A DNA stretch of 64,000 nucleotides. It comes from Agromyces soli (GTDB taxonomy: Bacteria; Actinomycetota; Actinomycetes; Actinomycetales; Microbacteriaceae). Under the pieces are notes generated by a model. The model was not told the DNA's origin. It worked only from the letters and a program-made list of their open reading frames with translations, and searched no databases. Made by a program: the position numbers and the translations under genes. This document shows, one piece after another, positions 8,891-16,402 of this stretch (positions are counted from its first letter, which is position 1; each line of letters opens with the position of its first letter). The stretch lies in NCBI RefSeq assembly GCF_022811605.1, contig NZ_CP094533.1:310001-374000 (forward strand), read 5' to 3'.

Positions 8891-9549
8891 CCGCAGAACT
8901 CCTTCGGCGCCCGGGGCTCGGCCGAGGAGCCGATGCTCATGACGACATCCTCGACCACGATGAAGTCGATCCAGCCGCCCTCCTCGTCGCCGACCGCGTA
9001 GCCGAAGGCCTCCGCGCTCACCTGGGCGATCTGCTGCAACTCCGGGTATGCGGCCGTGAGCTCGTCGGTGCTCGAGCCGAGGCCGATGCCCTCGGCGGTG
9101 CGCGGCGCGACGGGCAGTGCACCGGAGGCGTCCGGGGAGCCGGAGACCCACACGTCCTCGACGCGGTCGCCGGACTCGGAGACGATCAGCAGCAGCGCCG
9201 CGGCATCCGACGAGTCCTCCACGGGCGAGAGCGTGGAGAGCCTCGGGCAGCTCGCGTCGACGGGCGCGAGTTCGAAGGCCGAGAGCGGCTCGGCGACACC
9301 GGGGAACACGGCGCCGCGCTCGACCGGGCCGAATCCCGCCCCGCTGATGACCCAGGTGGTGACGTCGGCGGGGTCCGGGGCTGCGACGGTCGTCGCGGGG
9401 CTGGGCGTCGGCGCCGGGGGCGGCGTCGGCGTTTCGCTCGCCGTCGGGCTCGGCGTCGGCTCCGGCGCGCTCGCGCAGCCCGCCAGCAGCAGCGCGGCGA
9501 TCGCGAGGCCTGCGGCGACCGCGACGGACGTGCGGCTGGGACGGTTCAT
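8887..9549 (-). CDS. Lipoprotein of unknown function, paralogue A
   Basis: 220 residues. Signal peptide with lipobox LLAGC (Cys about residue 24), then a Pro/Thr-rich linker (about residues 27-55), then a 165-residue secreted domain. The domain holds two similar halves beginning GFGPVERGAVFPG and GIGLGSSTDELTAAYPEL, the sort of repeat seen in small secreted BLIP/SmpA-like folds; that fold assignment is inference. The gene's first 4 bases overlap the stop of the paralogue upstream, so both are made from one message. ATG 9549 begins at the signal peptide; an upstream in-frame extension lacks signal character. Function unknown. Confidence 0.82.
   Translation of the reverse strand: MNRPSRTSVAVAAGLAIAALLLAGCASAPEPTPSPTASETPTPPPAPTPSPATTVAAPDPADVTTWVISGAGFGPVERGAVFPGVAEPLSAFELAPVDASCPRLSTLSPVEDSSDAAALLLIVSESGDRVEDVWVSGSPDASGALPVAPRTAEGIGLGSSTDELTAAYPELQQIAQVSAEAFGYAVGDEEGGWIDFIVVEDVVMSIGSSAEPRAPKEFCG
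9422..9503. repeat. Near-identical lipobox/linker segment, copy 1 (copy 2 at 10066-10147)
   Basis: About 82 bp covering the lipobox and Pro/Thr-rich linker codons is repeated 644 bp away with only about two differences, whereas the flanking mature-domain sequences differ greatly. This points to recent tandem duplication with selection or gene conversion on the export segment. Confidence 0.75.
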
Positions 9550-10199
9550 GCGCACAGCTCCTGCGGGGTGAACTTCGTGTCGGCGGCGGCGATGCCGCCC
9601 ACGACACCGTCGACCGCGGTGAAGATGATCCATCCGGCCCCGTCGTCGCCGACGGAGTACACCGTCGAACTCGGCCGCTCGATGACGAGCTCGAGCTCCG
9701 GGTAGGCGGCCTGGAGTTCCGCGACGGTCGCTCCCAATCGAATCCCGGCTTCGGTCGCACCGCCGTCGCGCAGCCCCTCCGGATCGCGGGCGGAGCCGAA
9801 GACCCAGACCCGGTGCACCGAGGATCCGTCCTCCGAGCGGATGACGAGGACGTCGGCGGCGTCGTCGCGTCGCAGGTAGACGAGCTCCGGGCAGAGCCCC
9901 GACGGCTCGACCGAGTAGAACTCCGTCAGCGCGTCGATCGCCCCGGGATAGGCCGCCCCGCGCTCGATCGGCCCGATCCCGTCGGCACTGATCAGCCAGC
10001 TCGACGGATCGGACGGGTCCGGCGCGGCCGTCGTCGGTGTGGGCGCCGGCGTGGTCGTGGCCGACGGCGTCGGCGTTTCGCTCGCCGTCGGGCTCGGCGT
10101 CGGCTCCGGCTCGCTCGCGCAGCCCGCCAGCAGCAGCACGGCGATCGCCGCGATCGCCCCCGCGATCCTGGCGCGCCCGCCCGCGCTCGTTCCCGTCAT
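9546..10199 (-). CDS. Lipoprotein of unknown function, paralogue B
   Basis: 217 residues with a lipobox LLAGC, the same TPSPTASETPTP linker as paralogue A, and a domain with GIGPIERGAAYPG and GIRLGATVAELQAAYPEL repeats and a closing Cys. A GGGGGAG ribosome site precedes the ATG. The DNA for the lipobox and linker is almost identical in both copies while the mature domains have diverged (see the repeat entry). The protein should be anchored on the outer face of the membrane. No function can be assigned; the two probably act together or alternate. Confidence 0.82.
   Translation of the reverse strand: MTGTSAGGRARIAGAIAAIAVLLLAGCASEPEPTPSPTASETPTPSATTTPAPTPTTAAPDPSDPSSWLISADGIGPIERGAAYPGAIDALTEFYSVEPSGLCPELVYLRRDDAADVLVIRSEDGSSVHRVWVFGSARDPEGLRDGGATEAGIRLGATVAELQAAYPELELVIERPSSTVYSVGDDGAGWIIFTAVDGVVGGIAAADTKFTPQELCA
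10066..10147. repeat. Near-identical lipobox/linker segment, copy 2
   Basis: Partner of 9422-9503 within the upstream paralogous lipoprotein gene. Confidence 0.75.
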
Positions 10200-10241
10200 C
10201 GTCTCCCCCGGTCGATCACCTTCGATGTCGGCTCAGCGTAT

Positions 10242-10261
10242 CCGCCGACGAAGGTCGGCGG
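10242..10261 (-). terminator. Short hairpin after the HxlR gene
   Basis: Eight-base-pair perfect stem (CCGCCGAC / GTCGGCGG) with a GAAG loop in the 92-bp gap between the HxlR stop and the lipoprotein start. A plausible weak terminator or processing site; no U-run. Confidence 0.45.
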
Positions 10262-10291
10262 GCCGCCGCGGAGGTATCGCTCCGATAACGC

Positions 10292-11035
10292 CTACGCGAC
10301 CGCGGCGCCCGCAGCCCCCGCAGCGCCGGGCGGCGGCCCGACGGGCTCGATGCGGAAGGTGCGGGTGAACCGCTCGAGCAGTTCGGCATCGCCCGTGAAG
10401 GGCGTGGTCCCTGGCCGGCCCGCCACGCCGTCCGCGAGCAGCGCACGCAACGCCGCCGGCGCCAGTTCGAGCTCGAGCACCGCCTCGGGCACCGGCTCGA
10501 GCGCGGAGCGCCGTCGCGGCTGAGGCAGCGCGCCGGAGCCGACGGGGACGACGTCGAGCGTGCCGGCGACCACGATCGCCGAGACCGCCACGGGCGGCTC
10601 CGCCCCGGAGAGCGTCAGCACGTACTCGGTCGGCGGGAGCGCCGCCGCGGCATCCGGCCGGAATGCCGCGGAGAGCGCGAAGCCGAGCGCGTCGGCGCTC
10701 ATCGTCTCGCCCTCGCCGGGATCGCCGAGGACCGACCAGCCCCAGCGCTCGAGCGCCAGGACCACGGGCTCGAGGCCGCGGCCGAGCGGCGTCAGCTCGT
10801 AGCCGCCGCGCACGCTGGGCACGCGGCGCACGAGGCCCGACTCCTGCAGCTCCTTCAGGCGGTCGCTCAGGATGTTCGTCGGGATCCTGGGCAGGGACGC
10901 CTTGAGGTCGCTGTACCGGCGCGCACCGCCGAGGAGGTCGCGGACGATGAGCAGCGCCCATCGTTCGCCGACCCGCTCGACGGCGCGCGCGACGCCGCTG
11001 TACTGGCCGAAGCCGCGCGCGGCGCGGGTGCCCAC
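10292..11035 (-). CDS. HxlR-type winged-helix regulator with C-terminal ligand-like domain
   Basis: 247 residues from GTG 11035, which lies 10 bp after the VOC stop and is preceded by GAGGC. Residues about 8-95 form the HxlR winged helix (VGERWALLIVRDLLGGARRY, then LKELQESGLVRR). The remaining 150 residues resemble the SCP2-like domain found in some long HxlR regulators. It is cotranscribed with the VOC gene, and inverted CAAGT/ACTTG repeats upstream of that operon are a likely autoregulatory site. The inducing signal is unknown. The frame is open further upstream into the VOC gene, so the start is inferred. Confidence 0.83.
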   Translation of the reverse strand: MGTRAARGFGQYSGVARAVERVGERWALLIVRDLLGGARRYSDLKASLPRIPTNILSDRLKELQESGLVRRVPSVRGGYELTPLGRGLEPVVLALERWGWSVLGDPGEGETMSADALGFALSAAFRPDAAAALPPTEYVLTLSGAEPPVAVSAIVVAGTLDVVPVGSGALPQPRRRSALEPVPEAVLELELAPAALRALLADGVAGRPGTTPFTGDAELLERFTRTFRIEPVGPPPGAAGAAGAAVA

Positions 11036-11045
11036 GGCCGCCTCG

Positions 11046-11483
11046 TCAGGCCTGGCCGGCGAGGTACGCGTCGGGGCCCTGCTCGGCCGCCGCCTGCTCC
11101 ATGAAGAGGAACTCGAGCACATTGCCGTCCGGGTCCTCGAGGTCGCGCGAGTACATGAAGCCGTAGTCCTGCGCCTCGCGCGGCTCGGTGCCGCCCGCGG
11201 CGAGACCCTTGGCGAGCACCTCGTCGACGCCCTCGCGGGACTCCCGGCTGAGCGCGATGAGCGCCTGCGCGTGCGTCTTCGGGTCGATGATCTGCTTGTC
11301 GGTGAAGGTCGCGAGGTAGTCGCGGGTGAGCACCATGAAGTACACGTTCTCGTCGAGCACGACGCAGGCGGCGTTCTCGTCGGTGAAGAGCGGGTTGATG
11401 CTGAAGCCGAGCGCCTCGTAGAACGCCTTCGAGCGCTCGAGGTCGGTCGTGGGGAGGTTCACGAAGATGCTGGTGGCGGTCAT
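11046..11483 (-). CDS. VOC-family (glyoxalase/bleomycin-resistance-like) protein
   Basis: 145 residues with the beta-alpha-beta-beta-beta VOC fold: IFVNLPTTDLERSKAFYEAL at the N-terminus and LEDPDGNVLEFLFME near the C-terminus, which carries the usual metal-ligand Glu. These small proteins act as dioxygenases, isomerases, or binding proteins for toxic compounds. A GGAG ribosome site precedes the ATG. It forms an operon with the HxlR regulator, an arrangement common for inducible detoxification of electrophiles. Substrate unknown. Confidence 0.85.
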   Translation of the reverse strand: MTATSIFVNLPTTDLERSKAFYEALGFSINPLFTDENAACVVLDENVYFMVLTRDYLATFTDKQIIDPKTHAQALIALSRESREGVDEVLAKGLAAGGTEPREAQDYGFMYSRDLEDPDGNVLEFLFMEQAAAEQGPDAYLAGQA

Positions 11484-11528
11484 GGCGTGCTCCGATTCGT
11501 CGTCGAGATGGTGCGTGGACGCCTTTAG

Positions 11529-11563
11529 CTTGCTCTTTGCAAGTCAACTTGTCAATAGCAAGT
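11529..11563. promoter_or_regulatory. Putative HxlR operator and VOC-hxlR promoter region
   Basis: An AT-rich island upstream of the VOC gene containing several copies of CAAGT/ACTTG: the perfect palindrome CAAGT-CA-ACTTG at 11540-11551, plus flanking CTTGC...GCAAG and ACTTG...CAAGT pairs. A consensus TTGACA -35 lies on the minus strand at 11555-11550 inside the array, so binding would block the promoter. Assignment to HxlR is inferred. Confidence 0.55.
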
Positions 11564-11585
11564 AAACGGATGCCTCGCCCCGGGC

Positions 11586-13232
11586 TCAGCGACTCCCGCT
11601 CCGCCGCACGAGCAGCGCGAGGTGCAGCGCCGTGAGCGTCTCGCCGTCGTCGAGATCGGCGTCGAGCAACTCGGCGATGAGCGCGATCCGCTGGTAGAAC
11701 ACCGAGCGCGACAGGTGCGAGGCCGAGGCGGCCGCCGTGCGGTTGCCCGGGTGCGCGAGCATCGCGGCGAGCACGTCGAGCAGGTCGCCGCCGCGGGCGA
11801 GGTCGTACTCGATGAGCGGGGCGAGCATCCGCTCGCCGTGCTCCTGCAGGCGATGGTCGTCGCGCAGCGAGGTCACGAGCCGCACGAGCGGGCGGTCGTC
11901 GGCGCGCCGGACCACGGGCCCGCGCGTACCCCGCGGCACCGGCACCCGGGCGAGATCGCGCGCCTGCTGCACCGAGGCGAGCAGCTCCGCGAGGCCGTGC
12001 GCGGCCTGGCCCACCGAGAGCACGAGCCGCTCGCGGGCCGCCGGCTCCTCGACGAGCGAACGGGCGAAGGCGAGCACGCCGGTCTCGTCGACCGCGAAGC
12101 GCGTCGCCTCCGGCAACGAGACGAGCAGCACGGCGGCCGGGGCCTGCCCCTCGGCGAGCGCGCCGGCGAGGGCCCGTCCGCCGAGCGCGCGCGCCGCGGC
12201 ATCCGCCCGCTCACCCGAGATCTCGGCGCCCGAGGCGACGACGCCGAACTGCACCCCGTGCGCGATCGGCAACCCGGCCGCCTCGAGCCGGGCCGCGGCG
12301 TTCGGCAGCGCCGCGAAACGCCCCTCGAGGAGCGCGTCGACGAGTCGCTGCCGCCCGATGCGCGCCCACTCGTCGCCGCCCGCGTCGGCCAGCCGCCCGA
12401 AGGCGAGCGCCGTCGCGCCCTGCTCGAGCACCGCATGGCGGCCGGCGGGATGCTCGGGGCCGGCGAGGGCCACGAGGTGTCCCCAGCGCAGCCCGCGCGC
12501 CTCGACCGGCACGATGAGCCAGCCGTCCGCGTCGCCGCGGTGCGCACGTCGGGAGCGCGCCTCCCACTGCCGCAGCAGCGGCTCCTCCTCGCTCGGCGGC
12601 ACCTCGGCGCTCACGACCTCGTGCGCGAGGTTCTCGAGCACGACCCCGGAGCCGAGCGTCGCCGCGAGCTGGCGCACGATGAAGTCCGCCGGGGAACCCC
12701 GCAGCGCGAGTCCGGTGAAGCGCTCGCGCACCTCGTCGCGGGCGACGAGCGCGGCGGTCTGGGCGGAGATGATGCGGCCGTGCACGGCCTCGGTGAGGGC
12801 GACGAACTTCACCTCGCGGTGCAGCGCGACGAGCGCGAGGCCCCGGCGCTCCGCCGCCTCGGCGACGACGGCGGGCACGTAGCGGTAGTGCACGCCGAGC
12901 TCGAGCACGAGGCCCGCGAGCCCGGCGTCGACGAGGCCGCCGATCAGCGCGGCCAGCTCTTCGGGCTCGGTCGGCCAGCCGGAGCCGGTCGTGAGCAGCA
13001 GCTCGCCGCCGTCGAGGAGGCGGGCGACGCCGGCGCTGTCCGAGACATGCGCCCAGCGCACCCGGGCGTCGAGCGCCTCGCCGCCGACGAGCACCTCGGG
13101 CACGCCCTCGGCGAGCGCCGGGAGGGCGAGGAGCTCGCGCACGGTCGGCAGTCCCGCACCGTCGGCGACCGAGCTCGGACGTTCCGTTCGGATCGACTCA
13201 TCTTCGCGACGATCTGCCACCGCTTCACTCAC
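11586..13232 (-). CDS. PucR-family transcriptional regulator
   Basis: 548 residues. An N-terminal PucR-like domain (TVRELLALPALAEGVPEVLVGG, given as its position about residues 29-50, then HVSDSAGVARLLDGGELLLTTG), a central GGDEF-like region and a C-terminal PucR helix-turn-helix (GNRTAAASASHLSRSVFYQR, about 495-514) match the family. GTG 13232 gives the full N-terminus. The gene is divergent from mmsA and an omega-aminotransferase, and regulators of this type control gabT/gabD-like and beta-alanine or purine catabolic genes in Gram-positives. It probably activates the mmsA operon in response to an amino-acid intermediate. Confidence 0.88.
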   Translation of the reverse strand: MSEAVADRREDESIRTERPSSVADGAGLPTVRELLALPALAEGVPEVLVGGEALDARVRWAHVSDSAGVARLLDGGELLLTTGSGWPTEPEELAALIGGLVDAGLAGLVLELGVHYRYVPAVVAEAAERRGLALVALHREVKFVALTEAVHGRIISAQTAALVARDEVRERFTGLALRGSPADFIVRQLAATLGSGVVLENLAHEVVSAEVPPSEEEPLLRQWEARSRRAHRGDADGWLIVPVEARGLRWGHLVALAGPEHPAGRHAVLEQGATALAFGRLADAGGDEWARIGRQRLVDALLEGRFAALPNAAARLEAAGLPIAHGVQFGVVASGAEISGERADAAARALGGRALAGALAEGQAPAAVLLVSLPEATRFAVDETGVLAFARSLVEEPAARERLVLSVGQAAHGLAELLASVQQARDLARVPVPRGTRGPVVRRADDRPLVRLVTSLRDDHRLQEHGERMLAPLIEYDLARGGDLLDVLAAMLAHPGNRTAAASASHLSRSVFYQRIALIAELLDADLDDGETLTALHLALLVRRSGSR

Positions 13233-13323
13233 TTCGGCTCTGCAACACTGGGAAACACAAGCTTAGCCGAGCTCCGGGCATTCTGTCCGGACCGGCCTGT
13301 TCCACCCCGCAGAAGGAGACGCA

Positions 13324-14889
13324 ATGAGCACGACCGAGACCGCATCCGCCACGAGCTCGACGGCCCAGGTGCCGGTCATCGGCCATTGGGTCGACGGCGG
13401 CCACCGCGCCTCGAGCTCGGGCCGCACCGCCCCCGTCTTCAACCCGGCCACCGGCGCCGTCCAGGCCGAGGTCGCCCTCGCCGACCAGGCCGAGATCGAC
13501 GCGGCCATCGCCTCGGCCCAGGCCGGCTTCGAGATCTGGAGCGGCTACTCGATCGCCAAGCGCCAGACCGTGCTCTTCGCCTTCCGCGAGCTGCTGAACG
13601 CCCGCCGCGGCGAGCTCGCCGCGATCATCACCGCCGAGCACGGCAAGGTGCTCTCCGACGCGATGGGCGAGATCCTCCGCGGCCAGGAGGTCGTCGAGCT
13701 CGCGACCGGCTTCCCCTCGCTCATCAAGGGCGCCTTCTCCGAGAGCGCCTCGACCGGCATCGACGTCTACTCGATCAAGCAGCCCCTCGGCGTCGTCGGC
13801 ATCATCAGCCCCTTCAACTTCCCGGCCATGGTGCCGATGTGGTTCTTCCCCATCGCGATCGCCGCGGGCAACGCCGTCGTGCTGAAGCCGAGCGAGAAGG
13901 ACCCGAGCGCCGCCCTCTGGCTCGCCGAGCTGTGGAAGGAGGCCGGCCTGCCCGACGGCGTCTTCACCGTGCTGCAGGGCGACAAGCTCGCCGTCGACGG
14001 CCTGCTCACCTCGCCGATCGTGCAGTCGATCTCCTTCGTCGGCTCCACCCCGATCGCGCAGTACATCTACGAGACCGCCTCCAAGCACGGCAAGCGCGTG
14101 CAGGCCCTCGGCGGCGCGAAGAACCACATGCTCGTGCTGCCCGACGCCGACCTCGACCTCGTCGCCGACCAGGCCATCAACGCGGGCTACGGCGCCGCGG
14201 GCGAGCGCTGCATGGCCATCTCGGTCGTGCTGGCCGTCGAGCCCGTCGCCGACGAGCTGATCGCGAAGATCACCGAGCGCATCGCGAAGCTCAAGATCGG
14301 CAACGGCGCGGGCACCGACGCCGGTGACGGCACGCTCAGCGAGCCCGACATGGGCCCGCTCATCACCGCCGTGCACCGCGACAAGGTCTCCTCCTACGTC
14401 GACATCGCCGAGGCCGACGGCGCCGAGATCGTCGTCGACGGCCGCGGCTTCACCGTCGACGGCCACGAGGACGGCTTCTTCTTCGGCCCGACCCTGCTCG
14501 ACAAGGTGCCCACCACCTCGCGCGCCTACACCGAGGAGATCTTCGGGCCGGTGCTCTCCGTCGTCCGCGTCGCGAGCTACGACGAGGGCCTCGAGCTCAT
14601 CAACTCCGGCCAGTTCGGCAACGGCACCGCGATCTTCACGAACGACGGCGGCGCGGCCCGCCGCTTCCAGAACGAGGTCCAGGTCGGCATGATCGGCATC
14701 AACGTGCCGATCCCCGTGCCGGTCGCCTACCACTCCTTCGGCGGCTGGAAGCAGTCGCTGTTCGGCGACGCGAAGGCCTACGGTGCGCACGGCTTCGACT
14801 TCTTCACCCGCGAGAAGGCGATCACGAGCCGCTGGCTCGACCCGGCCCAGCACGGCGGCATCAACCTCGGCTTCCCGCAGAACCACTGA
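13324..14889 (+). CDS. mmsA: CoA-acylating methylmalonate-semialdehyde dehydrogenase
   Basis: 521 residues. The block VQALGGAKNHMLVLPDAD and GAAGERCMA with catalytic Cys296 are diagnostic of MmsA/IolA; the Glu normally found in ELGG of hydrolytic ALDHs is replaced, as expected for an enzyme that transfers the acyl group to CoA. It converts methylmalonate semialdehyde to propionyl-CoA, or malonate semialdehyde to acetyl-CoA, using NAD. An AGAAGGAGA site precedes the ATG. It is followed after 30 bp by a class III aminotransferase, which would supply malonate semialdehyde from beta-alanine, and is divergent from a PucR regulator. Confidence 0.94.
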   Translation: MSTTETASATSSTAQVPVIGHWVDGGHRASSSGRTAPVFNPATGAVQAEVALADQAEIDAAIASAQAGFEIWSGYSIAKRQTVLFAFRELLNARRGELAAIITAEHGKVLSDAMGEILRGQEVVELATGFPSLIKGAFSESASTGIDVYSIKQPLGVVGIISPFNFPAMVPMWFFPIAIAAGNAVVLKPSEKDPSAALWLAELWKEAGLPDGVFTVLQGDKLAVDGLLTSPIVQSISFVGSTPIAQYIYETASKHGKRVQALGGAKNHMLVLPDADLDLVADQAINAGYGAAGERCMAISVVLAVEPVADELIAKITERIAKLKIGNGAGTDAGDGTLSEPDMGPLITAVHRDKVSSYVDIAEADGAEIVVDGRGFTVDGHEDGFFFGPTLLDKVPTTSRAYTEEIFGPVLSVVRVASYDEGLELINSGQFGNGTAIFTNDGGAARRFQNEVQVGMIGINVPIPVPVAYHSFGGWKQSLFGDAKAYGAHGFDFFTREKAITSRWLDPAQHGGINLGFPQNH

Positions 14890-14919
14890 CCCGGCCTCGC
14901 TGAACCGGCAAGGAGCATC

Positions 14920-16326
14920 ATGACCGACACGCTGACCCAGACCGCCAGCTACACCGACCGCCACGGCGCGGCGCACGCCCTGCCCGACGCCGCCGGCGAC
15001 GCGCAGGTGCGCGCGGACGACCGCGCGCACGTGTTCCACTCGTGGAGCGCGCAGGCCCTCATCGACCCGCTGCCCGTCGCCACGGGCGAGGGCTCGACGT
15101 TCTGGGACTACCAGGGCAACGCCTACCTCGACTTCTCGAGCCAGCTGGTGAACCTGAACCTCGGCCACCAGCACCCCGACCTCGTCGCCGCGATCCAGCA
15201 GCAGGCGGGCCGGCTCGCGACGATCCAGCCGTCGATGGCCTCCGATGTGCGCGGCGAGCTCGCCCGCCGCATCGCCGAGGTCGCCCCCGGCGACCTCGAC
15301 AAGGTGTTCTTCACCAACGGCGGCGCGGACGCGAACGAGTACGCGGTGCGGATGGCCCGCCAGGTCACCGGGCGCCGCAAGGTGCTCTCGATGTACCGCA
15401 GCTATCACGGCTCGACCGCCACCGCGATCTCGCTCACGGGCGACCCGCGGCGCTGGGCGAACGAGCCGAGCGACGGCAGCGTCGCGCACTTCTTCGGCCC
15501 CTACGAGTACCGCTCCGCCTGGGGCTCGACGAGCCCCGAGGAGGAGACGGCGCGCGCCCTCGCCCACCTCGAGCAGGTCATCGTGCTCGAGGGCGCCTCG
15601 ACGATCGCCGCGATCATCATCGAGACCGTCGTCGGCACGAACGGCGTGCTCGTGCCGCCGCCCGGCTATCTGCAGGGCGTGCGCGAGCTCGCCGACCGCT
15701 ACGGCATCGTCTACATCGCCGACGAGGTCATGGTCGGCTTCGGCCGCATCGGCGAGTGGTTCGCGGTGAACCACTTCGGCGTGACCCCCGACCTGATCAC
15801 CTTCGCGAAGGGCGTGAACTCGGGCTACGTGCCGCTCGGCGGCGTCGTCATCTCGCAGCGGATCGCCGCGCACTTCGACACGGTCGCCTTCCCGGGCGGG
15901 CTCACCTACTCGGGGCACCCGCTTGCCTGCGCGGCCGGCGTGGCGACCTTCGAGGTGTTCGAGCGCGACGGCATCCTCGAGCGGGTCCGCGACCTGGGCG
16001 AGCGCGTCGTCGCCCCGCGCCTCGCCGAGCTGCAGGCGAAGCACCCCTCGGTCGGCGACGTGCGCGGCCTCGGCCTGTTCTGGGCGATCGAGCTCGTGAA
16101 GGACCGCGAGACCCGCGAGCCGCTCGTGCCGTTCAACGCCTCGGGCGCCGCCGCCGCCCCGATGGCCGCGTTCGCCGCGGCGTGCAAGCAGAACGGCGTC
16201 TCGCCGTTCGTGCACTTCAACCGCACGCACGTCGCCCCGCCGCTCGTCATCACCGAGGACGAGCTCGTGCGCGGCCTCGACGTCATCGACGAGGCCCTCA
16301 CGGTGGCCGACGGCTACACCGTCTGA
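14920..16326 (+). CDS. Class III PLP aminotransferase (omega-amino acid:pyruvate/2-oxoglutarate type)
   Basis: 468 residues. The PLP-binding Lys297 sits in LITFAKGVNSGYVPLGG, preceded by VYIADEVMVGFGR with the cofactor-contacting Asp. DKVFFTNGGADANEYAVR is the class III substrate/PLP loop. It should transaminate beta-alanine, 3-aminoisobutyrate, GABA or a related omega-amine to a semialdehyde. The MmsA partner directly upstream suggests beta-alanine or aminoisobutyrate. A GGCAAGGAG site lies upstream of the ATG, and a 14-bp terminator hairpin follows at 16345. Confidence 0.9.
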   Translation: MTDTLTQTASYTDRHGAAHALPDAAGDAQVRADDRAHVFHSWSAQALIDPLPVATGEGSTFWDYQGNAYLDFSSQLVNLNLGHQHPDLVAAIQQQAGRLATIQPSMASDVRGELARRIAEVAPGDLDKVFFTNGGADANEYAVRMARQVTGRRKVLSMYRSYHGSTATAISLTGDPRRWANEPSDGSVAHFFGPYEYRSAWGSTSPEEETARALAHLEQVIVLEGASTIAAIIIETVVGTNGVLVPPPGYLQGVRELADRYGIVYIADEVMVGFGRIGEWFAVNHFGVTPDLITFAKGVNSGYVPLGGVVISQRIAAHFDTVAFPGGLTYSGHPLACAAGVATFEVFERDGILERVRDLGERVVAPRLAELQAKHPSVGDVRGLGLFWAIELVKDRETREPLVPFNASGAAAAPMAAFAAACKQNGVSPFVHFNRTHVAPPLVITEDELVRGLDVIDEALTVADGYTV

Positions 16327-16344
16327 GCCGCCTGCGACCCCGAC

Positions 16345-16376
16345 GATCGCCCGCGTCCGCATGGACGCGGGCGATC
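16345..16376 (+). terminator. Terminator of the mmsA-aminotransferase operon
   Basis: Perfect 14-bp stem (arms 16345-16358 and 16363-16376) with a GCAT loop, starting 18 bp after the aminotransferase stop. No U-run, as is common in actinomycetes. Confidence 0.75.
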
Positions 16377-16389
16377 TCGCGTTTCCGGC

Positions 16390-16395
16390 TAGCCT
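16390..16395 (+). promoter_or_regulatory. -10 element TAGCCT, near-leaderless start of the amine oxidase
   Basis: TAGCCT ends 7 bases before ATG 16403, the spacing expected if transcription starts at or one base from the start codon. This decides the start in favour of 16403 over ATG 16361 and ATG 16430. Confidence 0.5.
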
Positions 16396-16402
16396 GAGAG
16401 GC

